47,233 nt of DNA from Aquabacterium sp. (GTDB lineage Bacteria; Pseudomonadota; Gammaproteobacteria; Burkholderiales; Burkholderiaceae_C), in contig NZ_JACMNS010000178.1 in NCBI RefSeq assembly GCF_014378415.1, positions 1-47,233 on the forward strand, written 5' to 3'. Each line of letters begins with the position of its first letter. Within the stretch, counting starts at the first letter, position 1. The position numbers were made by a program, and so were the translations under genes. This document shows positions 25,659-34,612 of the stretch, one piece after another. The notes under the pieces are model-generated. The model was not told the DNA's origin. It did not search any database and saw only the letters and a list, made by a program, of their open reading frames with translations.

Positions 25659-26039
25659 CTATGCCGAGGTATCAAAGGCCGCCACGATCCATTCCAGGGC
25701 ATCGCCATCAATCACCACCACATCGAAGCGGCAAGGTGGCCAGGGGTTCAACTGCATCAGGTAGTGCCGTGCGCCGTGAATGCAGCGCTGCTGCTTGCCG
25801 CGTCCGATGCTGGCCGCCGCGCCACCATGGTCGGCACTGCTGCGTTGCCGCACTTCCACGAACACCAAAGTGCTGTCGCGATCGCGCATGATCAGGTCCA
25901 CCTCCGCGCCGCGAGCCGACGGGCCGCGCGCGACCCGATAATTGCGTTCAACCAGCTCCAGACCCTGCGCCTGCAAATAGGCCAGGGCGCGGCCCTCCGC
26001 CTCATCTCCTCGGGATTTCGTTGTGACCTTCGATGCCAA
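25659..26039 (-). CDS. yraN: YraN family protein (UPF0102)
   Basis: A 126-residue protein with the restriction-endonuclease-like fold of the YraN family: GDEAEGRALAYLQAQG, then RNYR, GAEVDLIMRD and VFVEVRQR, carrying the Asp and Glu of a nuclease-type site. Function is not established. The start is a TTG at 26039 with GGAG seven bases upstream. Its first codons overlap the beginning of rsmI on the opposite strand by 17 bases. It leads the minus-strand yraN-SIS-BON group. Confidence 0.88.
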   Translation of the reverse strand: MASKVTTKSRGDEAEGRALAYLQAQGLELVERNYRVARGPSARGAEVDLIMRDRDSTLVFVEVRQRSSADHGGAAASIGRGKQQRCIHGARHYLMQLNPWPPCRFDVVVIDGDALEWIVAAFDTSA

Positions 26040-26940
26040 TGTGCTGCTCCAGGCCGCTTCTCACGCAGCCGCCGGTCAGCAGTATCCCAAAGGGGCGCTC
26101 TACTTGGTCGCCACCCCCATCGGCAACCTCGCCGACATCACCTTGCGCGCCATCCAGGTGTTGGTCCTGGCTGACATCGTGGCTTGCGAAGACACCCGCG
26201 TCACTGGGGGGCTGCTGCGACATTTTGGCCTGGACAAGAAGATGATGGCCGTGCACCAGCACAACGAGGCCAGCGCGGCGCATCAGGTCATCGACGCCCT
26301 GCAGCAAGGCCTGCGCGTGGCCTATGTCAGCGATGCTGGCACACCCGCTGTGTCCGACCCCGGCGCGCAATTGGTGGCGCGGGTCCAGGCTGCGGGCCTG
26401 CGCGCTGTGCCCATCCCAGGGGTGAGCAGCGTCACCACGGCGCTCAGCGTGGCGGGTGACACCGCCAGCACAGGCTTTCATTTCATGGGCTTCCTGCCCT
26501 CCAAAGGCGCCGCGCGCGCCACCGCCCTGGACGAAGCCTTGGCCTGGCCCGGCAGCCTGGTCCTGTTCGAAGCGCCCCACCGCATCGACGACCTGGCCCG
26601 TGATCTGCAGACGCACGCCGCCCACCGCCAAGTCACGCTGTGCCGCGAGTTGACCAAGCAATTCGAAGAAATCGCCACCCTGAGCGTGCCCCAACTGCCC
26701 GAGTGGATCAAAGCCCAGCCGCACCGCGACCGGGGCGAGTTCGTCGTCGTGGTCCATGCCGCCGGTGCAGTCGCCGCCTCTGACGAGTTCTCTGACGAAG
26801 TGCTGGCCTTGCTCCAGGCCCTGTCGTCGCATCTGCCCATCAAGCAGGCGGCTGGCCTGGTGGCCGATGTCACCCGCCTGCCCCGCAAGGCGCTCTACGA
26901 GAAAGCCCTGAGTTGGCGCCAGGCCGACGAGCAGTCCTGA
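26023..26940 (+). CDS. rsmI: 16S rRNA (cytidine1402-2'-O)-methyltransferase
   Basis: A 305-residue tetrapyrrole-methylase-fold enzyme. Signatures are YLVATPIGNLADITLRA, CEDTRVTGGLLRHFG, YVSDAGTPAVSDPG and FEAPHRIDDL. It methylates the 2'-OH of C1402 of 16S rRNA, supporting decoding accuracy. The start is a GTG at 26023, since no suitable ATG is in frame. The first about 20 residues precede the usual family start. It is divergent from yraN and overlaps its first codons. Confidence 0.94.
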   Translation: MTFDANVLLQAASHAAAGQQYPKGALYLVATPIGNLADITLRAIQVLVLADIVACEDTRVTGGLLRHFGLDKKMMAVHQHNEASAAHQVIDALQQGLRVAYVSDAGTPAVSDPGAQLVARVQAAGLRAVPIPGVSSVTTALSVAGDTASTGFHFMGFLPSKGAARATALDEALAWPGSLVLFEAPHRIDDLARDLQTHAAHRQVTLCRELTKQFEEIATLSVPQLPEWIKAQPHRDRGEFVVVVHAAGAVAASDEFSDEVLALLQALSSHLPIKQAAGLVADVTRLPRKALYEKALSWRQADEQS

Positions 26941-27042
26941 CAGCATTTCTTCCCTGAGCACTGGTTTTGCGGGGTCGGACAAACCCCGGGCTCAAGGGCT
27001 AACCCGAGCGCCTTGCCAATTATTTAACGGAATACTCGCTCC

Positions 27043-27059
27043 ATCGTTCATATAACGAT
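27043..27059. promoter_or_regulatory. Inverted repeat upstream of the lipase gene
   Basis: ATCGTT - CATAT - AACGAT forms a perfect 6-base-arm inverted repeat 60 bases before the lipase start. Its AT-rich centre in GC-rich DNA suits a promoter or operator. No regulator is identified. The rest of 26941-27119 holds no gene. Confidence 0.4.
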
Positions 27060-27119
27060 TTGCGTCAAAACCTGACTGCACCGCAAAACGGTGCGAGTGA
27101 CTTCCCTAGGAGATTTGCA

Positions 27120-28061
27120 ATGAAATTCGGATTCACCATGCGCGCCGTGTGCGCTGCCGTTGCCCTGGCGGGTGCTGCCATGGTCCCTGCCGCCCACGCT
27201 GGCACCGCCTCCAAGACCAAGTACCCATTGGTGCTGGTCCACGGCTTCATCGGCTTCGACAACATCGTGGGCATCCAGTACTTTTACACCATCCCTGATG
27301 CCCTGCGCGACGACGGCGCCACCGTTTACATCGCCTCGGTCAACCCTTCGCAAACCACGGAATTCCGCGGTGAAGAGCTGATCCAGCAGATGAAGCAATG
27401 GGCCGCCAAAGACGGCGTCACCAAGTTCAACCTGATCGGTCACAGCCATGGCGGCCCCACCGTTCGTTACGCTGCTGGCACCGTGCCGACCATGGTGGCC
27501 AGCGTGTCCACAGTCGCTGGTACCCACTTCGGCAGCAAAGTCGCCGATGAAATCCTGGCTGGCACCACCCCCGGTGGCGCCTTTGACCAAACGGCCACGG
27601 CTGGCTTGCAGCTGATCTCCTGGCTGACGGGCAACAAGACCACCAGCGATGCCAACCTGCTGGTCGCCCTGAACGCCCTGAGCACGCCCGGCTCGGTGGC
27701 CTTCAACGCCAAGTACCCCGCTGGCGCGCCCACCACCACCTGCGGTCAAGGCCCCAGCAGTGCCAAGGTTGCTGGCAACAACATCCTTTTCTATTCTTTC
27801 TCCGGCACATCGCTCAAGACCAACTCAAGCGACATCTCTGACGCTTTGTTGGCCTACACCGGTGACTACTTCAAGGGCGAGGCCAACGACGGCCTGGTCT
27901 CGCGGTGCTCCAGCCACTGGGGCAAGGTCATCAAAGACAACTACCCCTGGAATCACCTGGACGAAATCAACCAAGTCCTGGGCGGCATCGGCCAGGGCGC
28001 GCCTGAACCTGCAGCGTTCTACAAGCAACACGCCAACCGCCTGAAGTGGGCTTTCCTGTGA
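27120..28061 (+). CDS. Secreted triacylglycerol lipase (family I, foldase-dependent)
   Basis: A 313-residue secreted lipase. The signal peptide ends near AHA (about residue 27). The catalytic triad is readable: Ser109 in IGHSHGGP, Asp257 in ANDGLVSRC and His279 in WNHLDEI. The oxyanion block LVLVHGFIGFD begins the mature enzyme. Cys208 and Cys263 probably form the disulfide known in this family, and residues near Asp257/His279 fit a calcium site. It hydrolyses triglycerides outside the cell after type II secretion. The ATG at 27120 has AGGAG seven bases upstream. The next gene is its foldase. Confidence 0.93.
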   Translation: MKFGFTMRAVCAAVALAGAAMVPAAHAGTASKTKYPLVLVHGFIGFDNIVGIQYFYTIPDALRDDGATVYIASVNPSQTTEFRGEELIQQMKQWAAKDGVTKFNLIGHSHGGPTVRYAAGTVPTMVASVSTVAGTHFGSKVADEILAGTTPGGAFDQTATAGLQLISWLTGNKTTSDANLLVALNALSTPGSVAFNAKYPAGAPTTTCGQGPSSAKVAGNNILFYSFSGTSLKTNSSDISDALLAYTGDYFKGEANDGLVSRCSSHWGKVIKDNYPWNHLDEINQVLGGIGQGAPEPAAFYKQHANRLKWAFL

Positions 28062-28068
28062 TGGGTTG

Positions 28069-28086
28069 ATACTCCGGGTTGAGTAT
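28069..28086 (+). terminator. Weak hairpin after the lipase gene
   Basis: ATACTC - CGGGTT - GAGTAT is a perfect 6-base-arm inverted repeat eight bases after the lipase stop, followed by only a short T stretch. It is more likely a leaky attenuator or an RNA-stabilising hairpin than a full terminator, giving less foldase than lipase. A second hairpin, TGCCCG-loop-CGGGCA, lies at 28182-28200. Confidence 0.4.
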
Positions 28087-28237
28087 TTCAGCCCTCGAGC
28101 TTGACAAGGGTCGCCTCCACAAGAGGTTGGCCCTTGTTGTCGTTTGGCGTCATAGGTTTCCCTGGTACGGTGTGCGCGACTTGCCCGAATAATGCGGGCA
28201 GCCGGGAAATCCCCTTGGCTTTGACAGGACGTGTGTG

Positions 28238-29173
28238 ATGCAAGTGCGTGGAATGTGGACGACGGGGCTGTTGGCCGTTGTCATTGGGGTGGGCAGCGTC
28301 GTGCTTTGGCAGCGCTCGTCCACCGAGGTCTCGGGGTCTGGGCCGCAGGGCGGCAGCCCTGAAACCAAGGGCTGGGGCTTCATTGGGGGCGCCAAGGACA
28401 CGGCAGCCAGCAGTGCGGCCGCCGCCGCCCAGGTGCGCTCGCCCGACCAAGTGCGCGTGCGCCTGTTCAAGGAAGGCTCCTTCGCCGGCACCGAGCCAGC
28501 GGGCAGTTGGTGCGTGAGCGACCAAAACCTGAAGCCCTGCCCGCAGCTGCGCAGTCGCTTTGAATACTACGTCCTGGGCTTGGGCGAAGTCACCATCGAA
28601 GAAATCCGAGGCCTCATCCAGGACGAGGCCAAGCGTGCCAACGGCGATGCCATGGCCGCCCAGATCATGGTCATCTGGGGCAAATACTGGCAAGTTCGCA
28701 CCTACGCTTGGCGCAACAAATTCATCCAGGCCGACCGCAGCACCTGGATGCCCGTGTTTGAAGAGCAACGCTCCGTGCGCCGCCAGATCCTCGGTCAGCC
28801 CTGGGCCGAAGCCTTCTTCAAGGAAGACGAGCAGCACTTCCAGGAGTACTACGCCCAGCTCGAATCCGGTCTGCCGCCCCCACCCGACCCCGGCGAGCCC
28901 GTGCCCCAGATGGCCCCGGGCAAAGACCCTGCCGCCGTCCGCGCCGAGCGCGTGGCCCGTTATGGTGAAGCCGCCGCCGACCGCCTGGACAAGGCCGACG
29001 CCGACTGGGCCGACTGGGAGCGCCGCCTCAACGCGGCCAAGGCCGAGTGGGATCGCCTGCAAAAGTCCACCAACCTGTCCGATGCCCAGCGCAAGGGCGA
29101 GATGAGCGCTTACATCAAGTCCAGCTTCCCGGCCGACGAACAACTTCGCGTGCAGGCCCTTTTACATCTGTGA
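28238..29173 (+). CDS. Lipase-specific foldase (Lif, lipase chaperone)
   Basis: A 311-residue membrane-anchored steric chaperone. One membrane helix (about 8-25) is followed by an Ala/Ser-rich linker and a helical domain that embraces the lipase. The family block LRGTEVDG appears as FAGTEPAG. The Lif motif RxxFDY(F/C)L(S/T)AxGE is present in changed form as RSRFEYYVLGLGE (105-117). C-terminal helices are Arg/Glu/Ala-rich. It folds the upstream lipase in the periplasm before secretion. The ATG at 28238 has AGGA eight bases upstream; a GTG at 28235 is possible. It is 176 bases after the lipase, on the same strand. Confidence 0.83.
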   Translation: MQVRGMWTTGLLAVVIGVGSVVLWQRSSTEVSGSGPQGGSPETKGWGFIGGAKDTAASSAAAAAQVRSPDQVRVRLFKEGSFAGTEPAGSWCVSDQNLKPCPQLRSRFEYYVLGLGEVTIEEIRGLIQDEAKRANGDAMAAQIMVIWGKYWQVRTYAWRNKFIQADRSTWMPVFEEQRSVRRQILGQPWAEAFFKEDEQHFQEYYAQLESGLPPPPDPGEPVPQMAPGKDPAAVRAERVARYGEAAADRLDKADADWADWERRLNAAKAEWDRLQKSTNLSDAQRKGEMSAYIKSSFPADEQLRVQALLHL

Positions 29174-29221
29174 TTGCCCCTGCGATCACCCGTCTTCGGG
29201 CAAGACTCCTACAATGACCCC

Positions 29222-30682
29222 ATGATTGCTGTTGACGCCACCATCGAACGACTCCACACCGCCCGCGAACTCCTGCTCGCGCCTTACGGTCTGGACGAAT
29301 CCACCCTCCTCAAGGCCCTCAAGCTCATCACGGAGCACCGCGTTGACGACGCGGACCTGTACTTCCAGTACACCCGCTCCGAGGGCTGGAGCCTGGAAGA
29401 GGGCATCGTCAAATCCGGCAGCTTCGGCATCGACCAGGGCGTGGGCGTTCGCGCCGTGTCCGGCGAAAAAACCGCGTTTGCCTACTCCGACGACATCTCC
29501 GAAGCCGCCTTGCTGGACGCTGCCCGCACCGTGCGCACCATCGCCTCGGCCGGCCAGAGTCGCCGCGTCAAGGTCGGGGCCCACACCGTGGCCGGTGGCC
29601 GTCGCCTGTATCCTGCCTTCGACCCGATCGCCTCGCTCGACAGCGCCGCCAAGGTCGCTTTGCTTGAGAACATCGAAAAGCGTGCCCGTGCCAAAGACCC
29701 CCGCGTGGTACAGGTCATGGCGGGTTTGGGTTGTGAATACGACGTCGTCATGGTCGCCCGCGCCGATGGCACCCTGGCCGCCGACGTGCGCCCACTGGTG
29801 CGTTTGTCGCTCACCGTGATCGCCGAGCAAAACGGTCGCCGCGAAGTGGGCTCCTCCGGTGGGGGCGGCCGCTTTGGCCTGGCCTATTTCACCGACGACA
29901 TGCTGCAGCGCTACGTTGACCAAGCCGTTCACGCGGCTTCCGTCAACCTGGAGGCCCGTCCCGCCCCCGCTGGCGAGATGACCGTCGTGCTGGGCAATGG
30001 CTGGCCCGGCATTCTGTTGCACGAAGCCGTCGGCCATGGACTGGAAGGCGACTTCAACCGCAAGGGCTCCAGCGTGTTCTCCGGTCGCATCGGTCAACGC
30101 GTGGCCGCCAAGGGCGTCACCGTGCTGGACGATGGCACCATCCCCGATCGACGCGGCTCGCTGAATGTCGACGACGAAGGCTGCGCCACCCAGCGCACTG
30201 TGCTCATCGAAGATGGCATCCTGCGTGGCTACATCCAGGACGCCACAAACGCTCGCCTCATGAAGACCAAACCCACGGGCAATGGACGCCGCGAAAGCTA
30301 CGCCCACGTCCCCATGCCCCGCATGACCAACACCTACATGCTGGCTGGCGACAAAGATCCGCAAGAAATCGTCTCCTCCATCAAGCGTGGCCTCTACGCC
30401 GTCAACTTCGGCGGTGGTCAGGTCGACATCACCAGCGGCAAGTTCGTCTTCTCGGCGAGTGAAGCCTACTGGGTCGAAAACGGCAAAATCCAGTACCCGG
30501 TCAAAGGCGCGACCCTGATCGGCAATGGTCCTGACGCGCTCACCCGCATCAGCATGATTGGCAACGATCTCGAGTTGGACAGCGGCGTGGGCACCTGCGG
30601 CAAAGAGGGGCAAAGCGTGCCTGTTGGTGTCGGTCAACCCACTTTGCGCATCGATGGATTAACTGTTGGCGGAACTGCTTGA
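29222..30682 (+). CDS. tldD: Metalloprotease TldD
   Basis: A 486-residue zinc protease subunit. The metal motif is [11 protein letters not shown] (HExxxH), followed by [21 protein letters not shown] and the C-terminal [18 protein letters not shown]. With its partner TldE/PmbA it degrades unfolded peptides and matures some peptide natural products; TldE is not in this window. The ATG at 29222 was chosen from the family N-terminus. A TACAAT box ends seven bases before it, so the transcript may be nearly leaderless. Its stop codon overlaps the -35 box of the ribosomal promoter. Confidence 0.95.
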   Translation: MIAVDATIERLHTARELLLAPYGLDESTLLKALKLITEHRVDDADLYFQYTRSEGWSLEEGIVKSGSFGIDQGVGVRAVSGEKTAFAYSDDISEAALLDAARTVRTIASAGQSRRVKVGAHTVAGGRRLYPAFDPIASLDSAAKVALLENIEKRARAKDPRVVQVMAGLGCEYDVVMVARADGTLAADVRPLVRLSLTVIAEQNGRREVGSSGGGGRFGLAYFTDDMLQRYVDQAVHAASVNLEARPAPAGEMTVVLGNGWPGILLHEAVGHGLEGDFNRKGSSVFSGRIGQRVAAKGVTVLDDGTIPDRRGSLNVDDEGCATQRTVLIEDGILRGYIQDATNARLMKTKPTGNGRRESYAHVPMPRMTNTYMLAGDKDPQEIVSSIKRGLYAVNFGGGQVDITSGKFVFSASEAYWVENGKIQYPVKGATLIGNGPDALTRISMIGNDLELDSGVGTCGKEGQSVPVGVGQPTLRIDGLTVGGTA

Positions 30683-30708
30683 CACTCTTTCCAAAAGTAG
30701 TGCATAAT
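30679..30708 (+). promoter_or_regulatory. Strong sigma70 promoter of the spc ribosomal operon
   Basis: A consensus TTGACA (30679-30684) and CATAAT (30703-30708) are separated by 18 bases. The -35 box includes the tldD stop codon TGA. Transcription would begin near 30714, leaving a leader of almost 200 bases before rplN. That leader contains a GC hairpin, GCCCG-TTCTA-CGGGC at 30826-30840, and no gene. Confidence 0.75.
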
Positions 30709-30910
30709 CGAACTCTTCGCTGAAACAAGATTTGAGTTCCAGCCCAAGTCCCTCGATCTGCTTGATGAAAACTCAAGTCGGTTGCTGCGGCGGGTGATCA
30801 AGGGCTCAGATTTTATTTCAGATCCGCCCGTTCTACGGGCCCAAGACTGACCGTTCGTTGTTGCGCGAGTTTTTCGTGCAGCCGAAAGGCCAAGTTGGGG
30901 TAAGTACACC

Positions 30911-31279
30911 ATGATTCAAATGCAATCGCGACTTGACGTCGCTGACAACACAGGTGCCAAGAGCGTCATGTGCATCAAGGTGCTCGGTGGCTCCAAGCGT
31001 CGTTACGCCGGTATTGGCGACATCATCAAGGTCAGCATCAAAGAAGCTGCTCCTCGTGGTCGCGTCAAAAAAGGCGAAGTCTACAGCGCTGTGGTCGTTC
31101 GCACCGCCAAGGGTGTTCGTCGTCAAGACGGTTCGCTCATCAAGTTCGATGGCAATGCAGCTGTGCTGTTGAACGCCAAGCTGGAGCCCATCGGCACCCG
31201 CATCTTCGGCCCCGTGACGCGTGAATTGCGTACCGAGCGCTTCATGAAGATCGTGTCGCTGGCTCCTGAAGTCCTCTGA
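30911..31279 (+). CDS. rplN: 50S ribosomal protein L14
   Basis: A 122-residue L14 starting [17 protein letters not shown], with [16 protein letters not shown] and the usual C-terminus. It binds 23S rRNA at the subunit interface. It is the first gene after the promoter at 30679, so rpmC and rpsQ, which precede rplN in E. coli, are not adjacent here. Its transcript continues into rplX. Confidence 0.98.
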   Translation: MIQMQSRLDVADNTGAKSVMCIKVLGGSKRRYAGIGDIIKVSIKEAAPRGRVKKGEVYSAVVVRTAKGVRRQDGSLIKFDGNAAVLLNAKLEPIGTRIFGPVTRELRTERFMKIVSLAPEVL

Positions 31280-31312
31280 TCCTCTGGCGTAGCTGCAAAG
31301 GACACACAGCCC

Positions 31313-31630
31313 ATGAACAAGATTCGTACAGGCGACCAGGTCATCGTGTTGACAGGTCGCGACAAAGGTAAGCGCGGTACCGTTTCGGTCCGCGTGGATG
31401 AAGACCATCTGGTGGTCGACGGCGTGAACATGGTTAAAAAGCATGTTCGCCCCAACCCCATGAAGGGCACCACCGGCGGCATCGTTGACAAGACGATGCC
31501 CATTCACCAGTCCAATATCGCCATCTTCAATGCCGTCACCGGCAAAGCTGATCGTGTTGGCATCAAGCTCCTGGCTGACGGCAAGAAAGTTCGCGTCTTC
31601 AAGTCCAGCGGCGAAGAAATCAAGGCTTGA
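31313..31630 (+). CDS. rplX: 50S ribosomal protein L24
   Basis: A 105-residue L24 with the KOW motif in [18 protein letters not shown] and the conserved KKHVRPNP segment. It starts assembly of the large subunit by binding near the 5' end of 23S rRNA. It lies 33 bases after rplN and 8 bases before rplE. Confidence 0.98.
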   Translation: MNKIRTGDQVIVLTGRDKGKRGTVSVRVDEDHLVVDGVNMVKKHVRPNPMKGTTGGIVDKTMPIHQSNIAIFNAVTGKADRVGIKLLADGKKVRVFKSSGEEIKA

Positions 31631-31638
31631 GGTTCAAG

Positions 31639-32190
31639 ATGACTCAACAAACTGCACGCCTGCAGAGCTTTTACCGCGAGACTGTCGTTCCGGCGCTCGT
31701 TGAAAAGTTCGGCTACAAGTCCGTGATGCAAGTGCCCCGCCTGACCAAGATTACCCTGAACATGGGTGTCTCGGAAGCGGTGTCCGACAAGAAGGTCATG
31801 GAGCACGCTGTGAGCGACCTGACCAAGATCGCCGGCCAAAAGCCTGTGGTTACCATGTCGCGCAAGGCCATCGCCGGCTTCAAGATCCGCGAAAACATGC
31901 CCATCGGCTGCATGGTCACCCTGCGTGGTGTCCGCATGTACGAATTCCTGGACCGTTTCGTCACCGTTTCGCTGCCCCGCGTTCGTGACTTCCGCGGTAT
32001 CTCGGGTCGTTCATTCGATGGTCGTGGCAACTACAACGTCGGTGTGAAAGAACAGATCATTTTCCCGGAAATCGAGTACGACAAAATCGACGCGATCCGT
32101 GGTCTGAACATCAGCATCACCACCAGCGCGAATACCGACGACGAGGCCAAGGCCCTGTTGGCGGCATTCAAGTTCCCTTTCAAGAACTGA
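31639..32190 (+). CDS. rplE: 50S ribosomal protein L5
   Basis: A 183-residue L5, binding 5S rRNA in the central protuberance. Landmarks are [33 protein letters not shown] (core [12 protein letters not shown]) and [19 protein letters not shown]. The ATG at 31639 follows GAGG; the frame is open a few codons upstream but without a usable start. In E. coli, S8 represses this operon at the L5 start; no matching structure was verified here. Confidence 0.98.
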   Translation: MTQQTARLQSFYRETVVPALVEKFGYKSVMQVPRLTKITLNMGVSEAVSDKKVMEHAVSDLTKIAGQKPVVTMSRKAIAGFKIRENMPIGCMVTLRGVRMYEFLDRFVTVSLPRVRDFRGISGRSFDGRGNYNVGVKEQIIFPEIEYDKIDAIRGLNISITTSANTDDEAKALLAAFKFPFKN

Positions 32191-32200
32191 GGTAGAGAAC

Positions 32201-32506
32201 GTGGCAAAACTGTCTCTGATCCAACGCGAAGAAAAGCGCGAAAAGCTGGTGGCTCAATACGCAAAGAAGTACGCTGAACTGAAGGGCATCATCAATGATG
32301 CCAAGAAGTCGGACGAAGAGCGTTACGCCGCTCGTCTTGAGCTGCAAAAGTTGCCTCGCAATGCAAACCCGACCCGTCTGCGCAATCGTTGCGGTCTGAC
32401 AGGTCGTCCGCGCGGTACGTTCCGCCAATTTGGCTTGGGTCGTTCCAAGATCCGTGAATTGGCTTTCGCTGGCGACATCCCCGGTGTCACCAAGGCAAGC
32501 TGGTAA
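32201..32506 (+). CDS. rpsN: 30S ribosomal protein S14 (zinc-free form)
   Basis: A 101-residue S14 of the long, zinc-free type: only one cysteine ([11 protein letters not shown]) is present in place of the two CxxC pairs of the short form. The conserved end [15 protein letters not shown] is intact. The start is GTG at 32201, ten bases after rplE, with GGTAGAG upstream. Confidence 0.97.
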   Translation: MAKLSLIQREEKREKLVAQYAKKYAELKGIINDAKKSDEERYAARLELQKLPRNANPTRLRNRCGLTGRPRGTFRQFGLGRSKIRELAFAGDIPGVTKASW

Positions 32507-32535
32507 TCGGCTAGGGCACGAACAGGAGTTATTCC

Positions 32536-32931
32536 ATGAGCATGAGTGATCCCATCGCCGACATGCTGACTCGCATCCGCAACGCACAAATGGTCCAAAA
32601 AACCAGCGTCACGATGCCGTCATCAAAGTTAAAAGTCGCGATCGCCCAGGTCCTGAAGGACGAAGGTTACATCGACTCTTACGTCGTTGCAGGCGAGGCT
32701 ACGAAGCCTGCGCTTGAAATTTCGCTGAAGTATTACGCCGGTCGCCCGGTCATCGAGCGAATCGAGCGAGTCAGCCGTCCCGGCCTTCGCATCTACAAGG
32801 GTCGCCACGACATCCCTCAGGTCCAAAACGGCCTGGGTGTTGCCATCGTGACGACGCCCAAGGGTGTGATGACCGATCGCAAAGCACGTGCTGCCGGTAT
32901 CGGTGGCGAAGTGCTCTGCTACGTCGCCTAA
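32536..32931 (+). CDS. rpsH: 30S ribosomal protein S8
   Basis: A 131-residue S8 starting [18 protein letters not shown], with [10 protein letters not shown] and the C-terminal [22 protein letters not shown] (end GGEVLCYVA). It binds the central domain of 16S rRNA and, in E. coli, represses the spc operon. It sits in the standard order between rpsN and rplF. Confidence 0.98.
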   Translation: MSMSDPIADMLTRIRNAQMVQKTSVTMPSSKLKVAIAQVLKDEGYIDSYVVAGEATKPALEISLKYYAGRPVIERIERVSRPGLRIYKGRHDIPQVQNGLGVAIVTTPKGVMTDRKARAAGIGGEVLCYVA

Positions 32932-32948
32932 CCCTTAGGAGCATCGCA

Positions 32949-33482
32949 ATGTCCCGCGTAGGAAAAATGCCGATCGCCGTCCCTCAGGGTGTGGACGTGC
33001 AGATCTCTGCAGAACAAATCACCATCAAGGGCGCCCTGGGCACCTTGAGTCGCCCTCAGCACCGCCTGGTCGCCGTTCAAAACGACGCTGGTGTGTTGAA
33101 AGTGTCCCCGGCTGACAACAGCACTGAAGCTGATGCCATGTCGGGCACGATCCGCGCCTTGTTGAACAACATGGTCAACGGCGTGAGCAAGGGCTTCGAG
33201 AAAAAGCTGACCCTGGTTGGCGTGGGCTTCCGTGCCCAAGCCCAAGGCCAGAAGCTGAACCTGCAAATCGGGTTCTCTCACCCAGTCGTCAAGGACATGC
33301 CCGATGGCATAAAGGTCGAGACTCCGTCTCAGACCGAAGTGCTGATCAAGGGTGTGGATCGTCAGGTCGTCGGCCAGATCGCCGCAGAAGTGCGTGCTTT
33401 CCGTCCTCCCGAGCCCTACAAAGGCAAGGGCATTCGTTATGCCGACGAGCGCGTGGTCTTGAAAGAGACCAAGAAGAAGTAA
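32949..33482 (+). CDS. rplF: 50S ribosomal protein L6
   Basis: A 177-residue L6 with its two repeated domains, starting [15 protein letters not shown]. The C-terminal signature [15 protein letters not shown] binds 23S rRNA near the sarcin-ricin loop. AGGAG precedes the start, 17 bases after rpsH. Confidence 0.98.
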   Translation: MSRVGKMPIAVPQGVDVQISAEQITIKGALGTLSRPQHRLVAVQNDAGVLKVSPADNSTEADAMSGTIRALLNNMVNGVSKGFEKKLTLVGVGFRAQAQGQKLNLQIGFSHPVVKDMPDGIKVETPSQTEVLIKGVDRQVVGQIAAEVRAFRPPEPYKGKGIRYADERVVLKETKKK

Positions 33483-33496
33483 GGAGCTGATTCATC

Positions 33497-33865
33497 ATGT
33501 CTACCAACAAGAAAGAACAGCGCCTGCGCCGCTCGCGTCAAACCCGTGCACGCATCGCGCTCCAGGGCGCGGCCCGTCTCTCGGTGTTCCGCACCAACCT
33601 GCATATCTACGCCAGCGTAATTTCTGGCGATGGCAACACTGTCATCGCCTCGGCCTCAACCGCCGAAAAAGAAATTCGCACTCAACTGGGCGCGGCTGGC
33701 AAGGGTGGCAATGTGGACGCCGCTACGCTGATTGGCAAGCGCATCGCCGAACGGGCGAAAGCTGCTGGCGTCGAGAAGGTGGCTTTCGACCGTGCGGGCT
33801 TCGCCTATCACGGCCGTGTCAAGGCATTGGCTGAAGCGGCTCGCGAAGCCGGTCTTCAGTTCTAA
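33497..33865 (+). CDS. rplR: 50S ribosomal protein L18
   Basis: A 122-residue L18 that binds 5S rRNA with L5. It has a basic N-terminus ([16 protein letters not shown]), [15 protein letters not shown] and the C-terminal [23 protein letters not shown] (core [11 protein letters not shown]). It follows rplF after 14 bases. Confidence 0.98.
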   Translation: MSTNKKEQRLRRSRQTRARIALQGAARLSVFRTNLHIYASVISGDGNTVIASASTAEKEIRTQLGAAGKGGNVDAATLIGKRIAERAKAAGVEKVAFDRAGFAYHGRVKALAEAAREAGLQF

Positions 33866-33894
33866 GCCGCGTCTGGCAACCGGAAGGAATTCAA

Positions 33895-34413
33895 ATGGCT
33901 AAGTTTCAACCCAAGGTCGCTGACGAAGGTCGTGACGACGGTTTAAAAGAAAAGATGATCCAGGTAAACCGCGTGACCAAAGTGGTCAAGGGCGGTCGGA
34001 TCATGGGTTTCGCCGCGTTGACCGTGGTCGGTGATGGCGATGGCAAGGTCGGCATGGGCAAGGGCAAGGCGCGTGAAGTGCCTCTGGCCGTGTCCAAGGC
34101 GATGGAGCAGGCTCGTCGCAACATGGTCAAGGTCAACCTGAAAAATGGTTCGGTCTACCACACGGTGTTCGGCGAACACGGCGCGGCTCGCGTCATGTTG
34201 GCCCCCGCACCTGCTGGTACCGGCATCATTGCTGGTGGCCCAATGCGTGCGGTGTTCGAGATGATGGGCGTGACCGACATCGTGGCCAAAAGCTTCGGTT
34301 CGAGCAACCCCTACAACATGGTTCGCGCCACGTTTGACGCCTTGAACAAGTCGACCACCCCGGCCAATGTCGCTGCAAAGCGTGGCCTGTCGGTTGAAGC
34401 CATCTTCAACTGA
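33895..34413 (+). CDS. rpsE: 30S ribosomal protein S5
   Basis: A 172-residue S5 with the double-stranded RNA-binding domain ([19 protein letters not shown]) and the C-terminal domain [19 protein letters not shown]. It supports decoding accuracy; changes in the loop near residues 20-28 (VTKVVKGGR) give spectinomycin resistance in other bacteria. GGAAGGAA precedes the start. Confidence 0.98.
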   Translation: MAKFQPKVADEGRDDGLKEKMIQVNRVTKVVKGGRIMGFAALTVVGDGDGKVGMGKGKAREVPLAVSKAMEQARRNMVKVNLKNGSVYHTVFGEHGAARVMLAPAPAGTGIIAGGPMRAVFEMMGVTDIVAKSFGSSNPYNMVRATFDALNKSTTPANVAAKRGLSVEAIFN

Positions 34414-34429
34414 TCGTCGGAGAACCGTC

Positions 34430-34612
34430 ATGAGCGAAAAGAAAACAGTCACAGTCAAGCTGGTTCGCAGCGTCATCGGTACCCGTCAGGACCACCGAGA
34501 CACCGTGCGCGGCTTGGGTCTGCGCCGTTTGAACAGCACCGCTGTCCTTGAAGACACCGCTGCCGTTCGCGGCATGATCAACAAGGTCAGTTATCTGATT
34601 CAGGTGATCTAA
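34430..34612 (+). CDS. rpmD: 50S ribosomal protein L30
   Basis: A 60-residue L30: [19 protein letters not shown], then [16 protein letters not shown]. The ATG at 34430 follows CGGAGAACC; the frame is open further upstream into rpsE but that part is not L30. The stop TAA shares its last base with the rplO start. Confidence 0.97.
   Translation: MSEKKTVTVKLVRSVIGTRQDHRDTVRGLGLRRLNSTAVLEDTAAVRGMINKVSYLIQVI

Noticed and set aside
28235..28510. Small alternative frames in the foldase leader region
   Set aside because: They overlap the foldase reading frame and carry only low-complexity Ala/Arg/Pro sequence.
29186..30637. Open frame of 483 codons on the minus strand across tldD
   Set aside because: Antisense shadow of tldD with no family match and no ribosome site.
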